DNA of 64,000 nt from contig CAINLR010000133.1 in assembly GCA_903850425.1 (NCBI GenBank), positions 1 through 64,000 of the forward strand. Direction: 5' to 3'. The notes below the pieces were generated by a model. That model saw only the letters and a program-made list of their open reading frames with translations, ran no database searches and had not been told where the DNA came from. A program made the translations under genes and the position numbers. Below are positions 17,413-25,997 of the stretch, piece by piece; position 1 is the first letter of the stretch, and every line of letters starts with the position of its first letter. Source of the DNA: an uncultured Verrucomicrobia subdivision 3 bacterium (lineage in GTDB: Bacteria > Verrucomicrobiota > Verrucomicrobiia > Limisphaerales > UBA11358).

Positions 17413-18539
17413 AAAGCGCGCTGCCAGTGCTTGGTTTGACGATGGGCGATCCCGCCGGCATCGGGCCGGAAATCTGTCTGCGCGCGCTGGCTGAACCGTC
17501 GGTGCGCCAACGCTGTGTGCCGGTTTTGTTTGGCGATTTGGAAGTATTGCGCCGCGTGGCGGCGGCAGTTGACGAAAACGCCGCACGCAACGGACGCGAA
17601 GGGGAATATTCTTTGCGGTCTTTGGGTCCTTTGCGTGAGGCCGTCTCCCTCGCTGAATTCGCAGAAGCCACGGCCTCGCTGGAGCCGCTCATCGTTGACT
17701 GCGCCACCATTGATGCGGCGAGCATCAAGCCGGGAACCATTTCTGCCGCGTGTGGTCGCGCTGGTTATATTTACATCGAGCAAGCGATTCGGGCGGCGCT
17801 GGCGGGGACAATTCAAGGCGTGGTCACCGCGCCGATTCACAAGGAAGCGCTGAATCTGGCGGGCGTAAAATTTCCCGGCCATACAGAGATTTTTACCGCG
17901 CTCACCAGTGCGAAGCGCAGTTGCATGATGTTGTATTCAGACCAGCTCACGGTGAGCATGGTCACGACGCACATCGGCTACCACGAAGTGCCAGGGAAAC
18001 TTTCCGTCGAGCGCATTCTTAACGTCATCGAACTCACGGCGGAGACGATGCGCTGGATGCTCCGCCGCGAGCCGCGCCTCGGCATCTGCGGCTTGAATCC
18101 ACACGCCGGGGAACATGGTTTGTTTGGCGATCATGAAGAGGAAATTTTTGTCGCGCCGGCGGTGCAACTGGCGCGCGAGCGCGGCATCCAGATCGAAGGT
18201 CCGCTGGTGCCGGACGCCGTTTTCACCACCGGGCAAAGGAAAAATTTCGACGCCATCGTCACGCTCTATCATGACCAGGGCCACATTCCGTTCAAGATGC
18301 TGGCCTTTGACACCGGCGTAAACATCACCCTGGGTTTGCCCATCATCCGCACGTCGGTGGATCACGGCACGGCCTTCGATATTGCGTGGCAAGGCAAGGC
18401 GGACCCAACGAGTTTATTTTCCGCGATCCAGGTTGCCGCTAATCTGGCCGGTGCTCGCAAAACCGAAATAACCGCAAAGAACGCAAAGATTTTCCCCTCT
18501 GCGCTCTTTGCGGTTAATCAACTTATGAGTTTCCTATGA
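17409..18539 (+). CDS. pdxA2: PdxA2-type 4-phospho-acid dehydrogenase
   Basis: The product has 376 residues from the ATG at 17409. LTMGDPAGIGPEI opens the PdxA fold. Metal ligands sit in TTHIGYHEVPGK and in TLYHDQGHIPFKM, and HPHAGEHG-like NPHAGEHGLFGDHE lies between. PdxA proteins encoded next to a DUF1537 kinase have been shown to oxidise and decarboxylate D-threonate or D-erythronate 4-phosphate to dihydroxyacetone phosphate, so this is probably PdxA2 rather than the vitamin B6 enzyme. Two oddities: residues about 58-78 and the last 25 residues are encoded by sequence that looks like a dispersed repeat (CTTTGCGG and GCAAAG blocks), extending the protein past the normal end. Confidence 0.88.
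   Translation: MKSALPVLGLTMGDPAGIGPEICLRALAEPSVRQRCVPVLFGDLEVLRRVAAAVDENAARNGREGEYSLRSLGPLREAVSLAEFAEATASLEPLIVDCATIDAASIKPGTISAACGRAGYIYIEQAIRAALAGTIQGVVTAPIHKEALNLAGVKFPGHTEIFTALTSAKRSCMMLYSDQLTVSMVTTHIGYHEVPGKLSVERILNVIELTAETMRWMLRREPRLGICGLNPHAGEHGLFGDHEEEIFVAPAVQLARERGIQIEGPLVPDAVFTTGQRKNFDAIVTLYHDQGHIPFKMLAFDTGVNITLGLPIIRTSVDHGTAFDIAWQGKADPTSLFSAIQVAANLAGARKTEITAKNAKIFPSALFAVNQLMSFL
18470..18525. repeat. Dispersed inverted repeat inside the pdxA 3' end
   Basis: AACCGCAAAGAACGCAAAG on the left faces CTCTTTGCGGTTAA on the right, so the region can form a hairpin. The same word family (CTTTGCGG, CTTTGCGT) recurs inside the gene at about 17612-17636. The reading frame runs through both, adding a tail of repeat-derived residues before the stop at 18539, which overlaps the next start. 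Confidence 0.65.
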
Positions 18540-19702
18540 TCGGCGTGATTGCAGACGATTTGACCGGCGCGGCGGAACTCGGCGCGGTGGGCTTGCGTCA
18601 CGGCTTGCGTGCGGAAATTGTGCGACGGGGCGATCCCAGCGGACGCGCCGACCTGGTTTGCGTGGACACCGATTCGCGCTCCTGCGAGCCGGCGGCGGCG
18701 GCGAAACGCGCGGCGACGGCGGCAAAGATGTTGCGCGCGGCCGGAGCAAAATGGATTTACAAAAAAGTGGATTCGGTGTTGCGCGGGCAGGTGACGGCGG
18801 AAGTGGAAGCGGTGATGAAGCAGCTCAAGGTGGAGCGCGCCTTGTTGCTGCCGGCCAATCCGTCGCTCGGCCGGACCATCCGCGACGGCCAGTATTTCGT
18901 GCATGACCAGTTGATTCACAAAACGGAATTTGCGCACGACCCGGAATATCCCCGGCGTTCGTCACAGGTGGTGCGGCTGCTGGCGGCGCCGGAGAATTTT
19001 TTGCTGCGCGTGGTGAATGGCGAGCGTTCGCTGGCGGCGGGCACGATTGTCATCGGCGAAGTTTCGACCGCAGCGGATGTGCAGAGCTGGACCGGCTATT
19101 GCAACGCGGAGATGCTGCCGGCCGGCGGCTCGGAATTTTTCAACGCGTTGCTGGCCGGCGAAACCAGCGCGCCGCCCACGGTGGCGCCTTTTTCCCAGGT
19201 GACGGGTGGACGTGAATTTTTCATCAGCGGCACTTCCACCCAGCGGGCCCGCCAATTTGTGCAGGCGGAGAAGCGGCGCAAAATTCCGGTGTTTTCCCTG
19301 CCGCAGGAACTGGCGTGGGGCGCGGAATTCACGCCGGCCGCGATCGAGGCGGTGACGCAACGAGTGGTGGCAGGCTTCCTGGAAAATCCGCGTGTTATCC
19401 TGGCGGTGGGCCTGCCGTCGGTGCGGGACGTGGCCATTGCGCGGAAATTATCCAGGAGCGTCGTGCAGGTGGCCGAACAAGTGATGCGGCGGGTGACGGT
19501 GGCGAGCGTGTTCGCCGAAGGCGGCGCGACCGCAGCGGAATTGGTGCGGCGCATGGGTTGGTCGCGTTTGACCGTGCTGCGCGAACTCGCACCCGGAGTC
19601 GCCACGCTGGCGGTTGAAGGTGACGAATCCATTTTACTGACCATCAAACCGGGAACGTATGCGTGGCCTGCGGAGTGGACATCCGCCCCGGCACTCTGCT
19701 AA
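18536..19702 (+). CDS. Four-carbon acid sugar kinase (DUF1537 family)
   Basis: The 388-residue protein starts MIGVIADDLTGAAELGAVGL. The A-D-D-L-T-G-A signature marks the acid-sugar-binding domain of the DUF1537 (DtnK/OtnK) kinases. The N-terminal domain continues with KKVDSVLRGQV and LLLPANPSLGRTI. The C-terminal nucleotide-binding domain ends near SVFAEGGATAAELVRRMGW. It phosphorylates a sugar acid such as D-threonate or D-erythronate with ATP in the cytoplasm. Overlap of 4 bp with the PdxA-type gene supports a two-step kinase then dehydrogenase route. The exact acid is not readable from sequence. Confidence 0.9.
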   Translation: MIGVIADDLTGAAELGAVGLRHGLRAEIVRRGDPSGRADLVCVDTDSRSCEPAAAAKRAATAAKMLRAAGAKWIYKKVDSVLRGQVTAEVEAVMKQLKVERALLLPANPSLGRTIRDGQYFVHDQLIHKTEFAHDPEYPRRSSQVVRLLAAPENFLLRVVNGERSLAAGTIVIGEVSTAADVQSWTGYCNAEMLPAGGSEFFNALLAGETSAPPTVAPFSQVTGGREFFISGTSTQRARQFVQAEKRRKIPVFSLPQELAWGAEFTPAAIEAVTQRVVAGFLENPRVILAVGLPSVRDVAIARKLSRSVVQVAEQVMRRVTVASVFAEGGATAAELVRRMGWSRLTVLRELAPGVATLAVEGDESILLTIKPGTYAWPAEWTSAPALC

Positions 19703-19711
19703 AAAACGGCC

Positions 19712-20563
19712 ATGCCTACGACCGACAACTCTGCGGAAAAGCTGACGTTTGTTGATCCCTCGCCCGTCGCGCGGCGCTTGTTGTGGCATTTGTTTTCCAT
19801 TGGCTCGCGGCGCGTGGAATCGGTGGAGCGCCACGAACGCTTTGAAAAACCCGGCGCGCATCTGTTCTGGGTGCAGTCGGGCGAAGGCGAATTGGAATAC
19901 AAATCCCGGCGCTTCCAGCTTCGGCGCGGCCATGAAGTCTGGCTGGTGGACATGGGCAAGCCGCGCACTTACCTGCCGGCGGCCCACCGGCACGTCACCA
20001 TCAACGGTTTTCGTTTCGGCGGTCCGGGCCTGGAATTCTGGCACGAGACGTTTCGCGACGAGGAGAACGCCGAATTTCCGCTGGAGGATTTGAAGCTGGT
20101 CGCGCGCTCGCAAAGCGAATTGCTCCGCCTGGTGCGCCGGCGTCCGACCGGCTGGGAATGGCAGATCCATGTCATCATTACGAATCTGCTCGGGAAACTG
20201 CTCGTCTCGCGCAATCTGCTCGACTCGCCGCAGGCCGAACTGCCCGTGCCGGTCGTCCGCGTGCTCAACGCCATCGCGGCCAATCCGCTGCGCGATTGGA
20301 AGGCCAAGGAACTCGCCGTCGTCGGCAAAATCAGCTATTCCGGCCTGCGCGCGGCGTTTCAGAAATCCGGCCAGGGCACGGTGCATGAACACATCCAACG
20401 GGCGCGGCTGGATCAGGCGCGGCTGCTGCTCGCCGACAAACGGCTGTCGGTCAAAGACGTTTCCGGCCAGCTCAGTTTTTCGAGCGAGTTTTATTTCAGC
20501 CACTTTTTCCGGCATCATACCGGCATGACCCCAACCGATTTCCGCAAACATTTGAAAGGATGA
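19712..20563 (+). CDS. AraC-family transcriptional regulator
   Basis: The protein has 283 residues. The N-terminal half is a cupin-like ligand domain (FWVQSGEGELEYKSRRFQL, RRGHEVWLVDMGKPRTY). The C-terminal 90 residues are the double helix-turn-helix of AraC/XylS proteins: WKAKELAVVGKISYSGLRAAF, RLDQARLLLADKRLSVKDV, and the signature FSSEFYFSHFFRHHTGMTP. It lies 9 bp after the acid-sugar kinase, in the same direction, so it is probably an operon-borne activator responding to the imported sugar. The promoter at 11754-11916 is a natural target. Confidence 0.93.
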   Translation: MPTTDNSAEKLTFVDPSPVARRLLWHLFSIGSRRVESVERHERFEKPGAHLFWVQSGEGELEYKSRRFQLRRGHEVWLVDMGKPRTYLPAAHRHVTINGFRFGGPGLEFWHETFRDEENAEFPLEDLKLVARSQSELLRLVRRRPTGWEWQIHVIITNLLGKLLVSRNLLDSPQAELPVPVVRVLNAIAANPLRDWKAKELAVVGKISYSGLRAAFQKSGQGTVHEHIQRARLDQARLLLADKRLSVKDVSGQLSFSSEFYFSHFFRHHTGMTPTDFRKHLKG

Positions 20564-20564
20564 A

Positions 20565-20650
20565 ATGAAAATGACGAAGGACGAATTTCCAAGGACGAAA
20601 CGGAACCATGACGCGAACTATTTTTTTCGTCATTCGAATTTCGTCCTTCG
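20565..20650. repeat. Dispersed inverted repeat before GH2 gene
   Basis: The block ATGACGAAGGACGAATTTCC with CAAGGACGAAACG on the left faces TTCGTCATTCGAATTTCGTC and CTTCGAATGG on the right. GACGAA and TTCGTC words recur in opposite orientation, the usual look of a mobile or REP-like repeat in this phylum. It fills the gap between the AraC gene and the enzyme signal peptide. The reading frame happens to stay open through it. Confidence 0.7.
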
Positions 20651-20651
20651 A

Positions 20652-23486
20652 ATGGTGATCCTCCTGGGCGCCATGGCGCGCGCGGCTATGGCCCAGCAAA
20701 CGGAAGTTCAATTTTTAAGCGGCCACGGCAAGGACGACGCCGTGCCGTGGAAATTTTTCTGCACCTCCGGCGCCCACTCGGGTTATTGGACCAACCTGCC
20801 CGTGCCGTCGCAATGGGACGCGCAGGGTTTTGGCACCTTGAATTATTTCCGAGACCTGACCAACGCGTGGGACGAACATGGTCTTTACGAACATGATTTT
20901 TCCGTGCCCGCTGACTGGTCGGGCCGGAGAATATTTCTCGTATTCGACGGCGTGATGACGGACACGGAGGCGAAGCTCAACGGCCAATCCGTCGGGCCGG
21001 TCCACCAAGGCAGCTTCTACCGTTTCAAATATGAAGTGACTTCTCAACTGAAGTTCGGCGCATCCAATCGCCTCGAAGTCGCGGTGGCCAAACACTCGGG
21101 CAACGCCTCGGTCAACCGCGCCGAGCGCAGCGGGGACTATTGGATGTTTGGCGGGATTTTCCGCCCGGTTTATCTCGAAGCCATGCCGTCGCAATTTATC
21201 GAGCGCGTCGCCCTTGACGCCCAGGCGGATGGCACTTTTTCGGCGGACGCTTTTTTGAATGGCGCGACCCAGGCCGAGGAAGTCGAAGCGCAGATCACCA
21301 CGCTCGACGGCCAGCCGGTTGGGGAAAAGTTTTCGTCCAAGCTGGTTCAAAACACGGATCGGCTGCTTGGCGCAAAAACCAACGAGGCGGCCAGCGGCCA
21401 GCCCGATCTGGGGCATTTCAAACTCACGACGCAAGTGGCCGCGCCAAAACTGTGGACAGCGGAAACACCCAATCTTTACCGAGTCGAAATCTGTCTCAAA
21501 CAAGCCGGCAACGTGGTTCACCAGATGCAGCAGCGGTTCGGCTTCCGCACGTTTGAAGTGCGCGCGGGCGACGGACTTTACCTCAACGGCCAGCGCGTCG
21601 TGCTCAAGGGCGCGTGCCGGCATTCCTTCTGGCCGGATTCCGGGCGCTGCCTGAGCGAGGCCGTGCATCGCCTCGACATTGCGACACTGAAAGACGCCAA
21701 TATGAACGCCGTCCGCATGTCGCATTATCCGCCCGATGAACAGTTCCTGGACCTCTGCGATGAACTTGGGCTTTATGTGCTGGACGAACTCGCCGGCTGG
21801 CAGAAGTTTTACGACACCGACATCGGTTCCAAACTCGCTCGTGAAATGGTGGTGCGCGATGTGAATCATCCGGCCATTTTATTTTGGGACAACGGCAACG
21901 AAGGCGGTTTCAACACGAATCTCGACCATATTTTCCGCGACCTCGATCCGCAGCAACGCGCCGTGCTGCATCCGTGGGCCACCTTCAGCGGCGTGAACAC
22001 CACGCATTATCTGGCCTACGACAAGGCCGAAATCGCCAGCACCGGCCGGCACACCTATTATTCCAAAGGCCAGGAACTCGTGGCGACCAACGACCCGGTG
22101 CATTACATCTACATGCCCACCGAATTCATCCACGGCCTCTACGACGGCGGTGCGGGTGCAGGGCTGGACGATTACTGGCGCATGATGAGCGCGGGCAAAT
22201 ATCACGGCGGCGGCTTCATCTGGGCGCTGTTGGATGAAGGCGTAAAGCGGCCCGACACGGGCGAGATTGATGTGGCGGGCAACCAGGCACCCGATGGCAT
22301 CGTCGGCCCGTATCGCCAGCGTGAAGGCAGCTTCTACGCGATCAAGGAAATCTGGTCGCCGATTCAGGTCACGCGCGAAACCAATGGTATTTTCACCGTG
22401 GAAAATCATTTCAGTTTCACCGATGCGCGCGCCTGCAAATTCTCCTGGCAACTCCGCAGATTTGCTTCCCCGCTGGAAACCAACACCGCTTTCAAGGTGG
22501 TCCGCGCCGGCGTTTTGGATTCGCCCGCGATTCCTCCCGGCGGCTCCGGGGTTTTGAATCTCGGCTCGCCGGCCGCCGATCGAAATGCCGATGTGCTTGC
22601 CGTGCGCGTGGAGGATCCGTCGGGCCGTGAATTGTGGACGTGGGTCTGGCCGCTGCGTCCGAATGACGCCTATCGGCTCACGCAGGAACCCGCCGAGCAT
22701 CACGCCATTCCGACCGAAACCAACGGCCTGATCCGGGTAAAGGCCGGCAACCTGACCGCCACCTTCAGCCAGCAAACCGGCCGGCTGCTCGGCGTCCAAC
22801 GTGGCGCGCAGAGTTTTTCCTTCACCAACGGCCCGCGCCTGGCCGTCGGCAGCGCGACGTTGCGCGAGCTGCATTTTGACGACGACGGTCCAGATGCTTT
22901 TGTTTCCGCGAAGTATGACGGCGACTTGAAATCCGTCCTCTGGCGCGTCAATGGCAACGGCTGGATCAACTGCGATTACACCTATACCGCCAGCGGCACA
23001 AATGATTTTCTCGGCGTGCTGTTCGACTACCCGGAGAAGCTCGTGACGCACAAACGCTGGGCCGGCGACGGGCCGTTCCGCGTCTGGCAGAACCGGCTGC
23101 GCGGCGTGACCGCCGGCGTCTGGGAAAATGATTACAACAACACGCTCACCGGGTATCGCGACTGGATTTATCCGGAGTTCAAAGGGTTTTTCGCGAACGT
23201 CCGCTGGTTGCAGCTCGCCACCACCGAAGGCCCGATCACGGTCCTCAATCGCAGCGCGGTGCCGTTCGTGCAGGTGTTGACGCCGGCGTTTGCGCCCGCC
23301 AATCTCACCGGCAAGGCGTTTGCGCCCGCGCCCGCGTGCGGCCTCGGCCTGCTGGACGTGATTCCGCCCGTCGGCAGCAAGTTCAAGGAAGCTCGCTTCG
23401 GCGGCCCGCAAGGCCAGCCGCATGTGGGGGCGGGCGAATACTCGGGCTCCGTAAGCTTTTACTTTGGGGAATTGCCGGGAAGGTGA
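20652..23486 (+). CDS. Glycoside hydrolase family 2, beta-galactosidase-like, secreted
   Basis: The chosen ATG at 20652 gives 944 residues and a signal peptide (MVILLGAMARAAMA, then QQTEVQF). The reading frame extends 29 codons further to 20565, but that part is a dispersed repeat. The domain order is GH2 jelly-roll (WTNLPVPSQWDAQGFGTLNY), immunoglobulin-like domain, then TIM barrel with GFRTFEVRAGDGLYLNGQRV and FLDLCDELGLYVLDE. The acid/base Glu lies in FWDNGNEGGF and the probable nucleophile in YMPTEFIHGLYDGG. A C-terminal carbohydrate-binding-like domain follows. It would release beta-linked sugars from plant polymers outside or in the periplasm. It may feed the operon that ends here. Confidence 0.9.
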   Translation: MVILLGAMARAAMAQQTEVQFLSGHGKDDAVPWKFFCTSGAHSGYWTNLPVPSQWDAQGFGTLNYFRDLTNAWDEHGLYEHDFSVPADWSGRRIFLVFDGVMTDTEAKLNGQSVGPVHQGSFYRFKYEVTSQLKFGASNRLEVAVAKHSGNASVNRAERSGDYWMFGGIFRPVYLEAMPSQFIERVALDAQADGTFSADAFLNGATQAEEVEAQITTLDGQPVGEKFSSKLVQNTDRLLGAKTNEAASGQPDLGHFKLTTQVAAPKLWTAETPNLYRVEICLKQAGNVVHQMQQRFGFRTFEVRAGDGLYLNGQRVVLKGACRHSFWPDSGRCLSEAVHRLDIATLKDANMNAVRMSHYPPDEQFLDLCDELGLYVLDELAGWQKFYDTDIGSKLAREMVVRDVNHPAILFWDNGNEGGFNTNLDHIFRDLDPQQRAVLHPWATFSGVNTTHYLAYDKAEIASTGRHTYYSKGQELVATNDPVHYIYMPTEFIHGLYDGGAGAGLDDYWRMMSAGKYHGGGFIWALLDEGVKRPDTGEIDVAGNQAPDGIVGPYRQREGSFYAIKEIWSPIQVTRETNGIFTVENHFSFTDARACKFSWQLRRFASPLETNTAFKVVRAGVLDSPAIPPGGSGVLNLGSPAADRNADVLAVRVEDPSGRELWTWVWPLRPNDAYRLTQEPAEHHAIPTETNGLIRVKAGNLTATFSQQTGRLLGVQRGAQSFSFTNGPRLAVGSATLRELHFDDDGPDAFVSAKYDGDLKSVLWRVNGNGWINCDYTYTASGTNDFLGVLFDYPEKLVTHKRWAGDGPFRVWQNRLRGVTAGVWENDYNNTLTGYRDWIYPEFKGFFANVRWLQLATTEGPITVLNRSAVPFVQVLTPAFAPANLTGKAFAPAPACGLGLLDVIPPVGSKFKEARFGGPQGQPHVGAGEYSGSVSFYFGELPGR

Positions 23487-23534
23487 CCGGCGCGCAATAA
23501 ACTCAAATCCAAACCACCCAGAAATAATAGCACT

Positions 23535-24194
23535 ATGAAAAAATCTACTCAGGCGTTTTACGCCATGTTCGCTGCCGCCGCTGTGTTTGCCTCGCCGGCG
23601 CTCGCTCAAATGAGCACTCCCGCCGCTTCCGAGGCGGAGAAGGAGGCGTTTTATGCCACCACAATTGAGAACCGGGTCGTGGACATTCTCAAATTGCTCA
23701 CCCTGTCCGACCCGGCCAAATCCAACGCCGTGCATGATATTCTGGTCGGCCAGTATCACGACTTGCGCGTGCGCGATGCGGCCATTGACACGCGACTCAA
23801 GGTGGATGGCAAGGAAGTAAATTACGCAAACCGGGCGGCGCAGTTGGCGGCGCAATCCAAGCCGTTGCACGACCAGTTTCTTGCCAAACTAGCCACCATC
23901 CTCACGCCGCAACAGGTCGAGCAGATCAAGGATTTGATGACCTACAATAAGGTCAAGGTGACCTATGAGGCCTATTGCGTGATCGTGCCCAACTTGACGG
24001 AGGTGGAGAAATCGAAGGTTTTGGAACTGCTCAAGCTGGCGCGCGAAGAGGCGATTGACGGCGGCAATGCGCCGGAAAAAACCGCGATCTTTCAGAAATA
24101 CAAGGATCAGGTCAATGCCTACCTCGACGCCCAAGGCCACGACACCGCCAAGGCTTTCAAGGCTTGGGCGGACAAGCAACCGGCGGCAAAATAA
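23535..24194 (+). CDS. DUF3826 secreted protein
   Basis: This 219-residue protein has a signal peptide (residues 1-24, ending FASPALA). The mature part is helical and carries the family blocks RVVDILKLLTLSD, MTYNKVKVTYEAYCVIVPNLT, LKLAREEAIDGGN and KYKDQVNAYLDAQGHD, which I recognise as DUF3826. The family occurs mostly in Bacteroidota and Verrucomicrobiota beside polysaccharide-use genes, and its role is unknown. It follows the GH2 gene by 48 bp in the same direction. Confidence 0.85.
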   Translation: MKKSTQAFYAMFAAAAVFASPALAQMSTPAASEAEKEAFYATTIENRVVDILKLLTLSDPAKSNAVHDILVGQYHDLRVRDAAIDTRLKVDGKEVNYANRAAQLAAQSKPLHDQFLAKLATILTPQQVEQIKDLMTYNKVKVTYEAYCVIVPNLTEVEKSKVLELLKLAREEAIDGGNAPEKTAIFQKYKDQVNAYLDAQGHDTAKAFKAWADKQPAAK

Positions 24195-24384
24195 ATTGGG
24201 TGAAGCTGGGAGGATATTTGCGGTGGTGAGTGACGCCTGAATACCATTCGTCCGTTTGAAAACGGTGTGCACACTGGACGGCCGGTTTCTCGGCGACGAC
24301 GTTAAGATTCTCGATTTCCTCCGCGCTGCCCACGTTGATTGGTTTAGGTTAGCGGCTCGTTACCTCGTCGCTTACGCAAACTTT

Positions 24385-24795
24385 CTAATCTACGTGGGCA
24401 TCGTGTCGCTCATCTGTTTGCTTCCTCGCCCGATAATTCCGGGTGGTCTTCCAGATCATCGCCAGCGAAATCGCCAGCATAAACGCGCCCCCCAAGGCAT
24501 ATCCAAAACCTGTATCGCGACCAATCAGAATCAGCAGCACGCCGGCGAGCGACATCATTCCAAAGAGCATCCAAACGCCCATGACGACAACTAGCTTTTG
24601 TGGACGCTCTGCGGCCGCACGATAAACACTGCCTTCCGCGAACAAGCTCTCGAATGGTCCGGTGGAGGCGTAGGAACTCAACGGCGCTCCACACTTGCGG
24701 CAAAAGTGCGTGGCGGGGTCGTTGAGGGCCAGGCAACTCACACACAATTGCTGCGCATTGGCTGCCGGTAATTCCTGCGGTGGCGCTGGGGTCAT
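24385..24795 (-). CDS. Zinc-ribbon membrane protein
   Basis: This 136-residue protein has one four-cysteine zinc ribbon near residues 18-35: C-x2-C in LCVSCLALN and C-x2-C in HFCRKCGAPL. Two hydrophobic segments follow, near VVVMGVWMLFGMMSLAGVLLI and YALGGAFMLAISLAMIW (residues about 70-115), then a basic tail. It is probably an inner-membrane protein with a cytoplasmic ribbon. No partner gene is evident. The 190-bp gap on its 3' side holds nothing I can name. Confidence 0.7.
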   Translation of the reverse strand: MTPAPPQELPAANAQQLCVSCLALNDPATHFCRKCGAPLSSYASTGPFESLFAEGSVYRAAAERPQKLVVVMGVWMLFGMMSLAGVLLILIGRDTGFGYALGGAFMLAISLAMIWKTTRNYRARKQTDERHDAHVD

Positions 24796-24914
24796 GGTGG
24801 TGTGATGGTGACTAACTCCAGTAATACGAGGGCTGGTTCATTTATCAAGACGTAATCGCTGGCCGTTATGGTCTTTAGCAACCGATGCGGTCGTCCCGCC
24901 ATCGGTGCGGACGG

Positions 24915-25967
24915 CTACGGAACTTTCTCGGTTTGAATCCGCGCCGGGTTGGCGATGCCGAGTTGGAGCAAGGCGGCGTTGGTGTAGATTTCAAAATTCG
25001 ATTTCACCGGCGGGATATCAAAACGGTTTCTTTCCCGCGCGAGTTCCTTCAAGGCCAGCGTGTCGAGCGCCACGGGATCGTGGCTGAACCAGAGCTGTTG
25101 GAGGACGGTGGAGTATTGCAGGTAGCTCGCGGGGCCGCCCTGAAACTGGCCGAGCAACGCGTCGGTGACGTAGAGCGTCGTGCGGTCGCCGATGGCGGGC
25201 AGCGCGATGATTTCCGGCAACGCCTTGGCTAGGCGGTCGCCGTCGCCTTCGAAGCGACGCGTGTTGTCCAGGCTGCCGAGGGCGAGGCTGAAAAAATGGC
25301 CGCAGACGCCGGCGTCGTTCTCGTTGATAAGCGGCGCGACGGAAATGAACTTGGTGATCTGCTGGCTGACGAGCCTGGCGGCAAAGGATTTTTTGCCGAC
25401 CGTAAAATCCGCATTCGTCCGGCCAAATTCCAGATCGCCCCAGACGAGCGCGCCGATGACGGGCGAGTCGGGCAGATAAAACGTATTGGTATCAAAACCG
25501 GATTCCATCGCGCCGGCGACGCGGACGCCGAGTGTCCGCCCCAACCGGAAAAAGCCGGCGGCCTGCAAATCCCGCGCGTGCTTGTCCCAGATGACAATGT
25601 GGTCGGGCGGCACTCCGGCCTCGACCAACCCGCGCGTGATGGCGGTGATGACGGCGGGTCGGGTGCCATTGAGCGGGCCGGGCTGGGAAAAAACCTTGAT
25701 GCCGACGGTGTCGTTCGTGGCGACCAGGCTGCGCCACGCGGCGGTGACGTTGGTGGTTTGCGTGAACTGGATCAGGCCGCGATTGAAGGCCCCGTCCACT
25801 TCGGCGTCATCGGCGAGGAAGGTGTTCAGCAGGTTTTCACCCTGCACGATGACGACGCGGGCCACGGCATTGGTCGTGGGCAGGGGCAAAGCATCCGCCG
25901 CGCCGGCCCGCGCCGCGAGGGCGAGCAGGGCGAACACGACCAATTGAAGCTGTGCGTTTCTTGACAC
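24915..25967 (-). CDS. DUF362 secreted protein
   Basis: The 350-residue product begins with a signal peptide (residues 1-23, ending AARAGAA). The rest matches DUF362: VGIKVFSQPGPLNGTRPAVITAITRGLVEAGVPPDHIVIWDKH is spread over residues about 87-130, with the H-D-P-V-A-L-D-T-L-A-L block (SHDPVALDTLA) near the end. Such exported DUF362 proteins are common in Verrucomicrobiota and lack the ferredoxin part of cytoplasmic members. Function is unknown. It is transcribed away from the TPR lipoprotein gene with only about 30 bp between starts, so their promoters overlap. Confidence 0.82.
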   Translation of the reverse strand: MSRNAQLQLVVFALLALAARAGAADALPLPTTNAVARVVIVQGENLLNTFLADDAEVDGAFNRGLIQFTQTTNVTAAWRSLVATNDTVGIKVFSQPGPLNGTRPAVITAITRGLVEAGVPPDHIVIWDKHARDLQAAGFFRLGRTLGVRVAGAMESGFDTNTFYLPDSPVIGALVWGDLEFGRTNADFTVGKKSFAARLVSQQITKFISVAPLINENDAGVCGHFFSLALGSLDNTRRFEGDGDRLAKALPEIIALPAIGDRTTLYVTDALLGQFQGGPASYLQYSTVLQQLWFSHDPVALDTLALKELARERNRFDIPPVKSNFEIYTNAALLQLGIANPARIQTEKVP

Positions 25968-25997
25968 TGGCAGGCGCGGATGATAACACCACCGACG

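Noticed and set aside
21879-23870. 663-codon open frame on the minus strand
   Set aside because: It is antisense to the GH2 gene, which has signal peptide and catalytic motifs. No domain is seen in the antisense frame.
24195-24384. tRNA or small RNA gene after the DUF3826 gene
   Set aside because: I looked for cloverleaf arms and a T-loop here and in other gaps and found none. No other RNA family signature was seen.
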